A stretch of 64,000 bases of DNA from Rhodocyclales bacterium GT-UBC (GTDB lineage: Bacteria; Pseudomonadota; Gammaproteobacteria; Burkholderiales; Rhodocyclaceae), in the NCBI GenBank assembly GCA_003583745.1, contig QXPY01000003.1, positions 356,052 through 420,051 of the forward strand, read 5' to 3'. The notes beneath the pieces are model-generated. The model worked only from the letters and a program-made list of their open reading frames with translations. It was not told the origin of the DNA and did no database searches. How positions within the stretch are numbered: the stretch's first letter is position 1; every line of letters starts with the position of its first letter. Below, one piece after another: positions 20,621-28,085 of the stretch. The position numbers and the translations under genes were made by a program.

Positions 20621-21448
20621 TTATTCAACTTCCTTGCCGCTTGGGTTGTAGAGCCCAAAGCAACTATGAACAAGGACTTTCAATATGGAAAAATTGCCCT
20701 TGAAGTGGCTGATCTTGGTCGGTACTTCGCCTTTGGGATAACGACGCGTCGAGGGCAGTTCTATACAGGTATAACCCAACTTCGGTACCCGATAAGACAA
20801 GTAGGCTAATAGTTCATAAGCAACGAATACGTCTCGAAAAGGTGCGACTCTAGGATCAAGCAATACGGACTGGCTATAGGCGCGGAATCCCTGGGTCGTA
20901 TCAGTCCAATTGAATCCGGAGGCCAGGCGCAGTGCAGGAGCATGAATAAAGCGAATGGCGAGATCGCGCGCTTTTGGTGTGTTCTCCGCGATGCCACCGG
21001 CTAGAAAACGGGAAGCTTGTACAAAATCTGCACCATTTTTGAGGGCCTCGATAAAGTCTGGAATAGCTTCAGGATCATCTTTGTCGTTGCCATCAATCGT
21101 GATAATCCCGGCATAACCCTGATCCAGGGCAAATGAATAGGCGCAGCGCAGTTGCGCACTCAGCTTGCCGGCGCCGGTCTTGATGAGTAGGCCACATACG
21201 CCCTTTTCTTTGAGATCGTCCTCGACGAGAGAGCCATCCGTGCTGCCACCGTCGACGATGAGAATATCGGCGATCTTTTGAATTTGCAGCGCATGCATGC
21301 GCCCCAGCAAGCTTTGAATCCGTCCTCCTTCGTTCAAAACGGGAATGACGACACACCAAGGCTGTTGGCGACCGAGCCAGTAGGCTGTTTCAAATGCCGG
21401 AATTTGCCAGTTGGCGCGTTCAGCGGAAGACGAGAGGGGCTGGGCCAT
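20621..21448 (-). CDS. Family 2 glycosyltransferase (GtrB/dolichol-phosphate-mannose-synthase-like)
   Basis: A 275-residue GT-A glycosyltransferase. The nucleotide-binding start VVIPVLNEGGRI, the LIVDGGSTDGS segment and the metal-binding region IDGNDKDDPEAI are in order. FIHAPALRLASGFNWTDTTQGFRAYS matches the acceptor region of enzymes that load a sugar on polyprenyl phosphate. Unlike GtrB it lacks obvious C-terminal membrane helices. It follows a small SMR-like membrane protein with a 16-base gap and precedes a large membrane protein, which resembles the three-part flippase, lipid-sugar synthase and transferase arrangement. The sugar is unknown. Confidence 0.85.
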   Translation of the reverse strand: MAQPLSSSAERANWQIPAFETAYWLGRQQPWCVVIPVLNEGGRIQSLLGRMHALQIQKIADILIVDGGSTDGSLVEDDLKEKGVCGLLIKTGAGKLSAQLRCAYSFALDQGYAGIITIDGNDKDDPEAIPDFIEALKNGADFVQASRFLAGGIAENTPKARDLAIRFIHAPALRLASGFNWTDTTQGFRAYSQSVLLDPRVAPFRDVFVAYELLAYLSYRVPKLGYTCIELPSTRRYPKGEVPTKISHFKGNFSILKVLVHSCFGLYNPSGKEVE

Positions 21449-21464
21449 GGGGTCCTTGGTGAGC

Positions 21465-21824
21465 TTATGAAGTTGTTTGGGCGGTTATCAGTACTACGCC
21501 GATTACGACCAGGAGCACCCCAAGCGCTCTTAGCCAATGAAACGGTTCATGGAAAATAAGTACCGAGCAGACTGCAACCGCGCCAATTGCACCTGCTGTC
21601 AGTATGGGGTGGGCCACATTGAGAGGTAGTCGTTCCAGTGCCGCCGCATAGAGCAGAAATGCCGCACCGTATAGTCCAAGACCAGCCCAGAATGGCCCAT
21701 TGTCGAGTGCGCTCAAGGGCGCTGTGATAGACGGAAAGCGGCGGGGAGGCATGGTTGCAAGCTTGATGAGTATGCTCGCTGACGCATTTGTCACGATGCC
21801 GAGAATCAAAATCAGCCATTTCAC
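21465..21824 (-). CDS. SMR/EamA-like small membrane protein, putative lipid-linked sugar flippase
   Basis: A 119-residue protein with four predicted membrane helices. It shows the small multidrug resistance/EamA half pattern, including the LNVAHPILTAGAIGAVAV helix and a final helix ending VVIGVVLITA. Homologues beside glycosyltransferases (ArnE/ArnF-like) are thought to flip undecaprenyl-phosphate-linked sugars to the periplasm. Its start overlaps the stop of the upstream isomerase gene by four bases, and the next gene is a lipid-sugar synthase-like GT2. The context supports a flippase role over drug efflux; sequence alone cannot prove it. Confidence 0.75.
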   Translation of the reverse strand: MKWLILILGIVTNASASILIKLATMPPRRFPSITAPLSALDNGPFWAGLGLYGAAFLLYAAALERLPLNVAHPILTAGAIGAVAVCSVLIFHEPFHWLRALGVLLVVIGVVLITAQTTS

Positions 21825-22657
21825 GTCGTAACTGTCTCGCGGTGATCACGGTAGGTGCGAATGGCAAAATCCAAAACATGCTCGATGGTATCTGGACCGG
21901 CCTCTTCAGGAGGGGGAAGCATCTCGATGCTGACTATCGACTCCGGCAAGTACTGGCCAATCGCATTGGCCATCTCGGCATGATCTGTCGTGCCGTAGCC
22001 CAATGGAACCAATTGAGGTTCGCTGGCATGAATGTGGCCAATGATGTTCGCGCATTCTTGCAATACTGTTCTCGGGCATTCGTTGTTGAGCGCGATGGCT
22101 CCAGTATCGAATTGCATTCTTATTGCGGGGTGATCTACCGCGTTGACGATGAGCGCAGTCTCCTTGCTCGTCGTCATGAAATTTGCACCGTAACAAGTCG
22201 GGTTGGGTTCTAGGCAGACAACCACGCCGTACGCGTCCGCAATATCTGCCAGACGCCTGAAAAAGTGGATGGCCGTATCCGCAGCTTCAGGGTCGCTTAG
22301 TCCGGAACGATCCCTGTTCCTCGGCGAGCCGAATACGAGGTACTTGCAAGTCAAGCCAGCGGCAATCCGGCAAATAGCCGCGAGATGCAACAGCATCTCG
22401 TCTTGAATGGCTGGTACTCCAAAGATATTGAGGCCCTTGGTCCCAAACAGAAGCGACTGCATGCCGATGATTTCAATTCCGCGGGCTTCCCATTGCTTTC
22501 GAACATTGAAAATGCTGTCGTCGGTAGTGGAAATAGGGGAGGGAAAATATTTGCCAGGAACCAGATCGATCGAATCAATCCCGCGCGCTCGCAGTAAGCC
22601 TGCAATTTTTTCGTCGTCGGCAATGTCCCATGCCAGATTGGAAATGGATAAATTCAT
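21821..22657 (-). CDS. Sugar phosphate isomerase/epimerase-like TIM-barrel protein
   Basis: A 278-residue protein of the xylose-isomerase-like/AP-endonuclease-2 barrel family. The start LSISNLAWD, the EPNPTCYGANFMTT segment (a metal-ligand Glu is usual here), MQFDTGAIAL and HIHASEPQLVPLG follow the usual order of divalent-metal ligands in this fold. Members isomerise or epimerise ketoses and inositols. Placed between an NAD-dependent epimerase-like gene (10-base gap) and a flippase gene (four-base overlap), it probably helps make an unusual sugar for the operon's glycosyltransferases. The specific reaction is not readable. Confidence 0.78.
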   Translation of the reverse strand: MNLSISNLAWDIADDEKIAGLLRARGIDSIDLVPGKYFPSPISTTDDSIFNVRKQWEARGIEIIGMQSLLFGTKGLNIFGVPAIQDEMLLHLAAICRIAAGLTCKYLVFGSPRNRDRSGLSDPEAADTAIHFFRRLADIADAYGVVVCLEPNPTCYGANFMTTSKETALIVNAVDHPAIRMQFDTGAIALNNECPRTVLQECANIIGHIHASEPQLVPLGYGTTDHAEMANAIGQYLPESIVSIEMLPPPEEAGPDTIEHVLDFAIRTYRDHRETVTT

Positions 22658-22667
22658 CTAGGATCAG

Positions 22668-23447
22668 TCAGTTACCGGTTAATGAAACAGCCTCGGATTG
22701 GGCGTAAGCCCGAATGGCCAAAATGGCTTCTCGCGCACGGTATTGATAAGGACCTGTCACCCCGAACAGTTCGGCATGATTTGTCTTCATGTCATACCTG
22801 ACTGTTGATTCGGAGAGTGTTTGCTTGAACGTCATCCCGAAGCATGTACTGGCAACCTTTTCGACACTTATCGGTTCGGCAGTCAGGTGAATGCGCTTCA
22901 GACCGGCACTCAGTGCTGTTTGGATGTCATGCCAAAGGTTGACCATCGGATAAAACTGAAAGATGTTCTTTGAATCGATTGATCCGAGATTGTTTTTGTT
23001 CAAGAAGTCGAAAATGATGTTCTTGCGCAGACCTGGCCCGACAAGTCCGGGAAGGCGAACGATTAAACTGCCGGGAAAGTGTTGCTCGACGAATCGTTCA
23101 AGATGACGCCGATGCAATCCATATGGATGCAGACCCGTTTCATCGACGGGTGAGTCTTCATGAACATCGATCGGGTGTTTGAATACATCAACGGTACTGA
23201 TCAAAATGAATTTTTCGCTGCGAACAGTTTTTAACTGCTCGATCAAGGCGTTGATGTTTTCTGCATCGCCATCGGGATTCTTGTTAGCAATCCATTTCTG
23301 AGCCGGTGCTGCCGAACAGACTATCGTTTCAAATTTTTTGCCGCGGATCGCATGAATATTGGCCGATCTATAAAAATCATCAAAGGGCCTCTGCTTGAGA
23401 AGCGAACCCCCGACAAATCCGGAATATCCTATTAATGCATCGCTCAT
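22668..23447 (-). CDS. NAD-dependent epimerase/dehydratase-like protein (extended SDR)
   Basis: A 259-residue Rossmann protein beginning with MSDALIGYSGFVGGSLL, the dinucleotide-binding loop of extended short-chain dehydrogenases. ILISTVDVFKHP follows at the usual catalytic Ser/Thr position, and there is a LVGPG segment. The catalytic YxxxK appears as Tyr109-GLH-Arg113, so Arg stands where Lys is expected; this may alter activity or mark a divergent clade. It is shorter than typical nucleotide-sugar epimerases (about 310 residues). AGGAG eight bases before the ATG fixes the start at 23447 rather than an in-frame codon 27 bases upstream. It is the third gene of the operon. Confidence 0.78.
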   Translation of the reverse strand: MSDALIGYSGFVGGSLLKQRPFDDFYRSANIHAIRGKKFETIVCSAAPAQKWIANKNPDGDAENINALIEQLKTVRSEKFILISTVDVFKHPIDVHEDSPVDETGLHPYGLHRRHLERFVEQHFPGSLIVRLPGLVGPGLRKNIIFDFLNKNNLGSIDSKNIFQFYPMVNLWHDIQTALSAGLKRIHLTAEPISVEKVASTCFGMTFKQTLSESTVRYDMKTNHAELFGVTGPYQYRAREAILAIRAYAQSEAVSLTGN

Positions 23448-23483
23448 GCACGACTCCTTTAATCGAGATTGCACAAAACAAAT

Positions 23484-24494
23484 TCAAGAAGCGCGCCCGG
23501 TCTGAACGAGGTTTTGCTCAGGGGGTAATGAAGACGCCATTACATTGACGCGATCGCCATTAACCATGATCGCGCTATTTTTTTCAAATACGATCGAGTA
23601 GTCAGATTGCTCACTTCGATCATCGAGCAATCTTCCGATATATTCGCCAAAAAAAGCCATCATGATGAACTGGATCATGAATAGCATCGACATGAAGAAT
23701 ATTGTTGTAGTCCAGCCTTGAACGATATTTCCGTTGAATAGATGTATCAGCAGACTGAAGCTGGCGGAAATGAAAGCTGTAAAACTTCCGAAGAACCCGA
23801 GAGCTGACATCCAACGTAATGGTTTCGATGAATTAAATACTAATAGCCGGATTAAATAGCGTAGTCCTTGAGGGATAGATTTGTCGGCATATTTTCCCTC
23901 TTTCAATCGGTAGGGAAAGGAACTGGACGGGTAGCCAGTTTTCTGAATCCGCATGTAAAACTGGTGGTGAAATCTTCCGGAGCCAATTACCGCATTGGCT
24001 GCTCGGCGACTTAAGCAGCGTAATCCGGTTGCATTGCCAGGCAAGTGATAATCGATTGCTTGCAGGAGCGCTCCTGAGCACCAGCGAAAGACGCTATAAA
24101 AAAATGGTTGAACCTGTTGTGTGACACCAACAAGTATGTCAATGCCAGAGCGGCATTGAGATACCAGTTCCGGGAGAATATTGATGGGATCTCTGGTATG
24201 GTCAAGCAGAACAATGAAATCCCCGATTGAATTTTCCAACCCTGCCGCCCACGCGATATCGCTGTGCACTTTTGTTGCTAACTGAATATAACGAATGCTC
24301 GGACAGATGCTTAATAAGGTTTCGAATAGCTTGTCGGCATTTTGTCCGGTCAGCGGTCCTTGGGCGATGAGGACTATTTCATAGTCAGCATAATTTGCGT
24401 CAAGTAAACCCTGTGTCGCTATAACCGTTTCCTGAAGAGCTGGCGTGGGGCAGTCAACAACAAAAACAACTGATACGAAAGATTCGCTTTTCAA
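23484..24494 (-). CDS. Family 2 glycosyltransferase with two C-terminal membrane helices (ArnC/GtrB-like)
   Basis: A 336-residue protein. Residues 1-220 form a GT-A fold with the VLLDHTRDP metal-site region (Asp98) and TGLRCLSRRAANAV. Two membrane helices follow at about 229-253 and 261-287, then FFGEYIGRLLDDR, a pattern shared with polyprenyl-phosphate sugar transferases such as ArnC and GtrB. Its start overlaps the stop of the FAD oxidoreductase gene by four bases. It is the second gene of the operon and one of two GT2 enzymes there, so two different lipid-linked sugars may be made. Confidence 0.85.
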   Translation of the reverse strand: MKSESFVSVVFVVDCPTPALQETVIATQGLLDANYADYEIVLIAQGPLTGQNADKLFETLLSICPSIRYIQLATKVHSDIAWAAGLENSIGDFIVLLDHTRDPINILPELVSQCRSGIDILVGVTQQVQPFFYSVFRWCSGALLQAIDYHLPGNATGLRCLSRRAANAVIGSGRFHHQFYMRIQKTGYPSSSFPYRLKEGKYADKSIPQGLRYLIRLLVFNSSKPLRWMSALGFFGSFTAFISASFSLLIHLFNGNIVQGWTTTIFFMSMLFMIQFIMMAFFGEYIGRLLDDRSEQSDYSIVFEKNSAIMVNGDRVNVMASSLPPEQNLVQTGRAS

Positions 24495-25627
24495 TGCCTG
24501 GTCCTCCCTGTGAGTGGGATGAGATTGCGATCAGCTATTGCCTGGATGACGTCATATACATTGTCGATCTTTCCACCCATGATGCAATGAAAACCGGGAA
24601 GTCCATGGTTTTCCAGGAATAGGATAGGTCGGGAATCATCCGTTTCGCTGCGTGGCAGAACTGTCTTGGTTTCCCACAAAGATCTCTCGTATCGGCATTC
24701 AGCCAGTAGTGGCAAATAACGAGTTGCATCCTTCTGCATATAGAGCCAGGCACTATGGCGGCGCTCTGAAATTCCAATTTTCTCGGCGTCATCGAATTGT
24801 TCCCCTGGACGGTCGTGCCATTCATAATGCGGTGTATAGCGAACATGGCTAAATGAATGGAGCGCTGTCGATGGGAATGGCATGACCGAAAAAAAAGGTC
24901 CGCACATCACGGTTATTCCCGTGTTCTTTAATTCGTCGGGGACGTCCACCAGACAGACTTCGGTCATTTCATGCTTCAGATTGACTAGGTTTAATGAGGA
25001 CTGAGCGTTGATTTCATTTATTTTCGAGTAAGTACAGTTAAATGCGTGGTCGAAATAAGACTCTTCTTGACCACCTGTAGTTTCATTTCTCAAGGTGACA
25101 ATCAGTCCGCTTTGGTGTCCTCTGATTGATTGGGCCGATACGCCCAGGCACAGATCAGCCGATGTCTTTCCTAATCGTGCGATCATCTTGTCGCGCAATT
25201 TGATGGCGTCAAAAGCAAATTCTGTTACGGAAAAGCATGCTTCAATAAAGTTCGGATTTACCAGCTTGCGTAGGCGATCAGGCGCCGGATCGCAAATCGC
25301 TCCAATACGCTCGCAAAACTTTAAAAATTGCCGAGCCGAAATCTTGCCCAGAGGTTTTCCGATCAGATAGTATTTCTCGAAATCGGAGCTGATACATTCA
25401 TCGAATTCTTCAATGAATCGTGGAAAAGAAATACGTGATCGTAGGGCGGTTAAAATGCTGCGAGGATAATGGTAGCCATTATGCACGCGAGCCTGGTTGT
25501 TGAAAGAAGCACGAGACATAAAGCTCGATTCTCGTTCTACCAAACGGACATTATGGCCTTGGGTGGAGAAAAATTCGGCAAGATATAATCCAAAAAATCC
25601 ACCACCAATTACCAGTATTTTTTTCAT
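24491..25627 (-). CDS. FAD-dependent oxidoreductase (DAO family)
   Basis: A 378-residue flavoprotein with an N-terminal FAD-binding motif, ILVIGGGFFGLYLAEFF (residues 4-20), and a following acidic residue in RLVERESSF, as in D-amino-acid-oxidase-like enzymes. NQARVHNGYHYPRS near residue 44-57 resembles the flavin-contact loop of this family, and GKIDNVYDVIQAI ends the protein. It leads the eight-gene operon and overlaps the next gene by four bases. In glycan clusters such enzymes may oxidise a sugar or amino-sugar. The substrate is unknown. Local DNA is markedly AT-rich compared with the housekeeping genes to the right. Confidence 0.8.
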   Translation of the reverse strand: MKKILVIGGGFFGLYLAEFFSTQGHNVRLVERESSFMSRASFNNQARVHNGYHYPRSILTALRSRISFPRFIEEFDECISSDFEKYYLIGKPLGKISARQFLKFCERIGAICDPAPDRLRKLVNPNFIEACFSVTEFAFDAIKLRDKMIARLGKTSADLCLGVSAQSIRGHQSGLIVTLRNETTGGQEESYFDHAFNCTYSKINEINAQSSLNLVNLKHEMTEVCLVDVPDELKNTGITVMCGPFFSVMPFPSTALHSFSHVRYTPHYEWHDRPGEQFDDAEKIGISERRHSAWLYMQKDATRYLPLLAECRYERSLWETKTVLPRSETDDSRPILFLENHGLPGFHCIMGGKIDNVYDVIQAIADRNLIPLTGRTRH

Positions 25628-25687
25628 CCAAATTACTCAATGATTGAGCGGTCCGCATGCCCTGTTTTTGATTTAGGGCTGATCGCG

Positions 25688-25717
25688 AAATGCAAATTGA
25701 ATACCTGTTTTGCATTT
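25688..25717. promoter_or_regulatory. Perfect inverted repeat in the leader of the glycan operon
   Basis: AAATGCAAA, 12 bases, then TTTGCATTT forms a perfect nine-base inverted repeat with half-site centres 21 bases apart, two helical turns. It lies between a candidate -10 at 25726-25731 and the first gene of the operon (start 25627). This position suits an operator for a dimeric regulator. It could instead form an RNA hairpin in the leader. Confidence 0.45.
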
Positions 25718-25725
25718 CCAGATCG

Positions 25726-25756
25726 ATTATATCGTAACCGACTTCCCTTATTCCAA
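25726..25756 (-). promoter_or_regulatory. Candidate sigma-70 promoter of the glycan operon
   Basis: On the minus strand TTGGAA is followed after 19 bases by a perfect TATAAT. The -10 box is good, but the -35 match is 4 of 6 and the spacing long. It would give a leader of about 95 bases that contains the inverted repeat at 25688-25717. Confidence 0.4.
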
Positions 25757-25841
25757 TGCCAGCTGCCTAAAACCATGTTGGACATGATTCGGCAGTGCTG
25801 GATGGTGTTTGGAGGTAGTACCAGACAGGAAAGTACAAAAG

Positions 25842-25866
25842 CAAAAGGCCAACCCTGAGGTTGGCC
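25842..25866 (-). terminator. Terminator of the tRNA-Lys pair
   Basis: On the minus strand GGCCAACC, loop TCAG and GGTTGGCC form an eight-pair stem followed by TTTTGC and TTTTG. It lies 27 bases after the 3' end of the second tRNA gene. Confidence 0.82.
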
Positions 25867-25892
25867 TAACTGCTTGTGCTGCTTGAGTATTC

Positions 25893-25968
25893 TGGTGGGG
25901 CGTCACAGATTCGAACTGTGGACCTACGGATTAAGAGTCCGCTGCTCTACCAACTGAGCTAACGCCCC
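25893..25968 (-). tRNA. tRNA-Lys, anticodon CTT
   Basis: A 76-base minus-strand gene with a complete cloverleaf: acceptor GGGGCGT paired with ACGCCCC, D arm with AGCTCAGTTGGTAGAGC, anticodon loop CTCTTAA (anticodon CTT, codon AAG) and T arm with TTCGAAT. The CCA end is encoded. It is the second gene of a tandem pair. Confidence 0.95.
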
Positions 25969-25982
25969 ATTCCTTGTCCGAC

Positions 25983-26058
25983 TGGTGGGTCGGCCGAGAT
26001 TCGAACTCGGGACCAACGGATTAAAAGTCCGCTGCTCTACCGACTGAGCTACCGACCC
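25983..26058 (-). tRNA. tRNA-Lys, anticodon TTT
   Basis: A 76-base minus-strand gene with acceptor GGGTCGG paired with CCGACCC, D arm AGCTCAGTCGGTAGAGC, anticodon loop CTTTTAA (anticodon TTT, codons AAA/AAG), T arm with TTCGAAT and encoded CCA. It is first in the pair, directly behind a strong promoter. Confidence 0.96.
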
Positions 26059-26073
26059 TCGGAAGGAGCGCGC

Positions 26074-26102
26074 ATTATAGGGATGCGGTAGCAGTGCGTC
26101 AA
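26074..26102 (-). promoter_or_regulatory. Sigma-70 promoter of the tRNA-Lys operon
   Basis: On the minus strand TTGACG and a perfect TATAAT are separated by exactly 17 bases, 15 bases before the tRNA 5' end. The discriminator after the -10 is GC-rich (GCGCGC), a feature of promoters under growth-rate and stringent control. Confidence 0.85.
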
Positions 26103-26116
26103 CACTTTTCGCCATC

Positions 26117-26158
26117 AAGAACGATATCCCGAGTTGGTGTGGCGGTGATATCGTTCTT
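26117..26158. repeat. Twelve-base inverted repeat downstream of metF
   Basis: AAGAACGATATC and GATATCGTTCTT are separated by 18 bases. On the plus strand the repeat is followed by TTTTT, giving terminator form, but no plus-strand gene ends there. On the minus strand it lies just after the metF stop without a U-run. It may still end or stabilise metF mRNA and shield the tRNA promoter. Confidence 0.5.
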
Positions 26159-26168
26159 TTTATCGGCT

Positions 26169-26993
26169 TTAGCCCAGGCGTTTGCAGATCTCGGTCGTCA
26201 GCGCCGACTGGTTCATCGAATAGAAATGCAGGCCCGGTGCGCCGCCCTTGAGCAGGCGTTCGCACAGTTCGGTGACGACATCGAGGCCGAAAGCGCGAAT
26301 CGAGTCGCTGTCGTCGCCGAAGCTCTCGAATTTCTTGCGCATCCAGCGCGGGATATCGGCGCCGCAGGCATCGGAAAAGCGGGCCAGCTTGGTGAAGCCG
26401 ACGATGGGCATGATGCCGGGAATGATCGGCACCTCGGCGCCGGCCTTGCGGGCGGCATCGACAAAGTGGAAATAGGCGTCGGCATTGTAGAAATACTGCG
26501 TGATCGCCGAGTTGGCGCCGGCCTTGACCTTGCGCACGAAGGCGTCGAGGTCGTCCTTCGGGCTGCGGGCCTGGGGGTGCCATTCCGGGTAGGCCGCTAC
26601 TTCGATGCTGAACCAGTCGCCGGTCTCGGCGCGGATGAAGTCGACCAGTTCGTTGGCGTAGCGGAATTCGCCGGTTTTGGCCATGCCTGACGGCAAGTCG
26701 CCGCGCAAGGCGACGGTGCGCTTGATGCCGGCGGCTTTGTACTCGTTGAGGATTTCCCGGATGCTGTCGCGTGTCGAGCCGATGCAGGAGAGGTGCGGCG
26801 CCGCATCGAAACCTTCGGCGGCGATTTCCTTGACGACGGCAAACGTGCGTTCGCGGGTCGAGCCGCCGGCGCCGTAGGTGACCGAGAAGAAGCTGGGTTT
26901 CAGCTTGGCCAGTTCGGCCCGGACGGTACGCAGTTTGTCAACGCCTTCGGGGGTTTGCGGCGGGAAAAATTCGATGGAAATTTCTGTGTTCAT
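26169..26993 (-). CDS. metF: 5,10-methylenetetrahydrofolate reductase
   Basis: A 274-residue flavoprotein reducing 5,10-methylene-THF to 5-methyl-THF, the methyl donor for methionine synthesis. The barrel starts with ISIEFFPPQTPEG and has FFSVTYGAGGSTRERT, HLSCIGSTRDSI, ALRGDLP, ITQYFYNADAYF, PGIMPI and LHFYSMNQS, all family landmarks including the substrate Glu/Asp and FAD contacts. Length is ordinary for the bacterial single-domain form. The start overlaps the tlyA stop by four bases, so it belongs to the ahcY operon and completes the methyl cycle with ahcY and metK. Confidence 0.96.
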   Translation of the reverse strand: MNTEISIEFFPPQTPEGVDKLRTVRAELAKLKPSFFSVTYGAGGSTRERTFAVVKEIAAEGFDAAPHLSCIGSTRDSIREILNEYKAAGIKRTVALRGDLPSGMAKTGEFRYANELVDFIRAETGDWFSIEVAAYPEWHPQARSPKDDLDAFVRKVKAGANSAITQYFYNADAYFHFVDAARKAGAEVPIIPGIMPIVGFTKLARFSDACGADIPRWMRKKFESFGDDSDSIRAFGLDVVTELCERLLKGGAPGLHFYSMNQSALTTEICKRLG

Positions 26994-27733
26994 GTATTCA
27001 ACCAGATGAAGAATTCGCGGTTGCCGTCACCGCCGGTAATCGGACTGTCCAGCCAGGCCCAGACCTGGAGGTGCAGGTTGTCGGCACAGTGCCGCAGTTT
27101 TTGTTCGACGTCGCGATAAAGCGCGGGATCGCGCACGATGCCGCCCTTGCCGATGTTTTCCGGGCCGACTTCGAATTGCGGCTTGATCAGCAACAGCAGG
27201 TCGCCATCGTCGGCCAGCAGGGCCGGTAGTTGCGGCAGGATCAGCGTCATCGAGATGAAGGAAACATCGCCGACGATCAGCGAGAAGCCGCCGGCCGGCA
27301 GGTGTTCGCCGAGGTCGCCGGGGTTCAGCGCGCGACAATTGATGCCTTCCAGTGCGGTGAGCCGCGGGTTGCCGAAAAGACGCCGATGCAATTGGCCATG
27401 CCCGACATCGACGCCGACCACATGCTTCGCCCCATGTTGCAGCAGGCAATCGCTGAAGCCGCCGGTGGATTGGCCGACATCGAGGCAGGTCTTGCCTTGC
27501 GGGCTGATACCGGTGGCGGTCAGGGCGCCAGCCAGCTTGAGGCCGCCGCGCGAGACGAAACGATCCGCTTCGTCATGGGCGACGGTGAGCGGGGTATCGG
27601 CCGGCAGGTCGAGCGAGGGCTTTTTGATCGGTCCGGCCGGCGAACTGACCCGTCCGGCCGCGATCATTTTCTGGGCGGCCGTTCGCGATGCGGCCAGGCC
27701 GGATTCGACGAGCAGCTGATCGACTCGTGGCAC
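26990..27733 (-). CDS. tlyA: TlyA-family RNA methyltransferase
   Basis: A 247-residue protein with an N-terminal S4 RNA-binding domain (RVDQLLVESGLAASRTAAQKMI) and an FtsJ-like SAM-dependent methyltransferase domain (FVSRGGLKLAGAL, CLDVGQSTGGFSDCLLQHGA, VVGVDVGHGQLH, VGDVSFISMTLILP). TlyA enzymes 2'-O-methylate 16S and 23S rRNA; some homologues are called hemolysins. The start is GTG, placed directly after the stop of the upstream gene. It sits in an operon of SAM-cycle genes, a fitting place for a SAM-using enzyme. Confidence 0.9.
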   Translation of the reverse strand: MPRVDQLLVESGLAASRTAAQKMIAAGRVSSPAGPIKKPSLDLPADTPLTVAHDEADRFVSRGGLKLAGALTATGISPQGKTCLDVGQSTGGFSDCLLQHGAKHVVGVDVGHGQLHRRLFGNPRLTALEGINCRALNPGDLGEHLPAGGFSLIVGDVSFISMTLILPQLPALLADDGDLLLLIKPQFEVGPENIGKGGIVRDPALYRDVEQKLRHCADNLHLQVWAWLDSPITGGDGNREFFIWLNT

Positions 27734-28084
27734 TTAGCGTTTTCCTGCAGGGAAAAGCAGGCTGCTCAATGCCCAGGAGATCACGCTGTAGCCGATCGAG
27801 CCCCACAGTGCCGAGGCGAAGCCGCCGACGCTGAAGCCGTCGACCAGATGGCCGGCCAACTGGAAGAGCAGGGCGTTGATCACGAAGATGAACAGGCCCA
27901 GCGTCAGCAGGGTGACCGGCAGGGTGAGCAGGATCAGCAGCGGCCGCAGCAGCGTGTTGATCAGTCCGAGGATGAGTGCGACCAGCAGGGCCGTGCCGAA
28001 ATTCGCCACCTGGACCGACGGCACGACATACGGCAAGGCCAGCAGGGCGAGCGCGTTGATGGTCCAGATAGCGAGCAGGCGCAT
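27734..28084 (-). CDS. Small four-helix membrane protein (phage-holin family IV-like)
   Basis: A 116-residue, very hydrophobic protein with four predicted membrane helices and the GLINTLLRPLLILLTLPVTLLT motif of the widespread 'phage holin family' (YvlD-like) membrane proteins. Despite the name these are chromosomal envelope proteins of unknown function; there is no phage context here. It lies one base after ahcY and abuts tlyA, so it is cotranscribed with SAM-cycle genes. Confidence 0.83.
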   Translation of the reverse strand: MRLLAIWTINALALLALPYVVPSVQVANFGTALLVALILGLINTLLRPLLILLTLPVTLLTLGLFIFVINALLFQLAGHLVDGFSVGGFASALWGSIGYSVISWALSSLLFPAGKR

Positions 28085-28085
28085 C

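Noticed and set aside
25983..26058. tRNA-Lys as the attachment site of a mobile element
   Set aside because: No integrase, direct repeat or phage gene was found. It is kept only as a positional observation in the findings.
27734..28084. Phage holin indicating a prophage
   Set aside because: The family name is misleading; this is a chromosomal four-helix membrane protein inside the ahcY operon, with no phage genes nearby.
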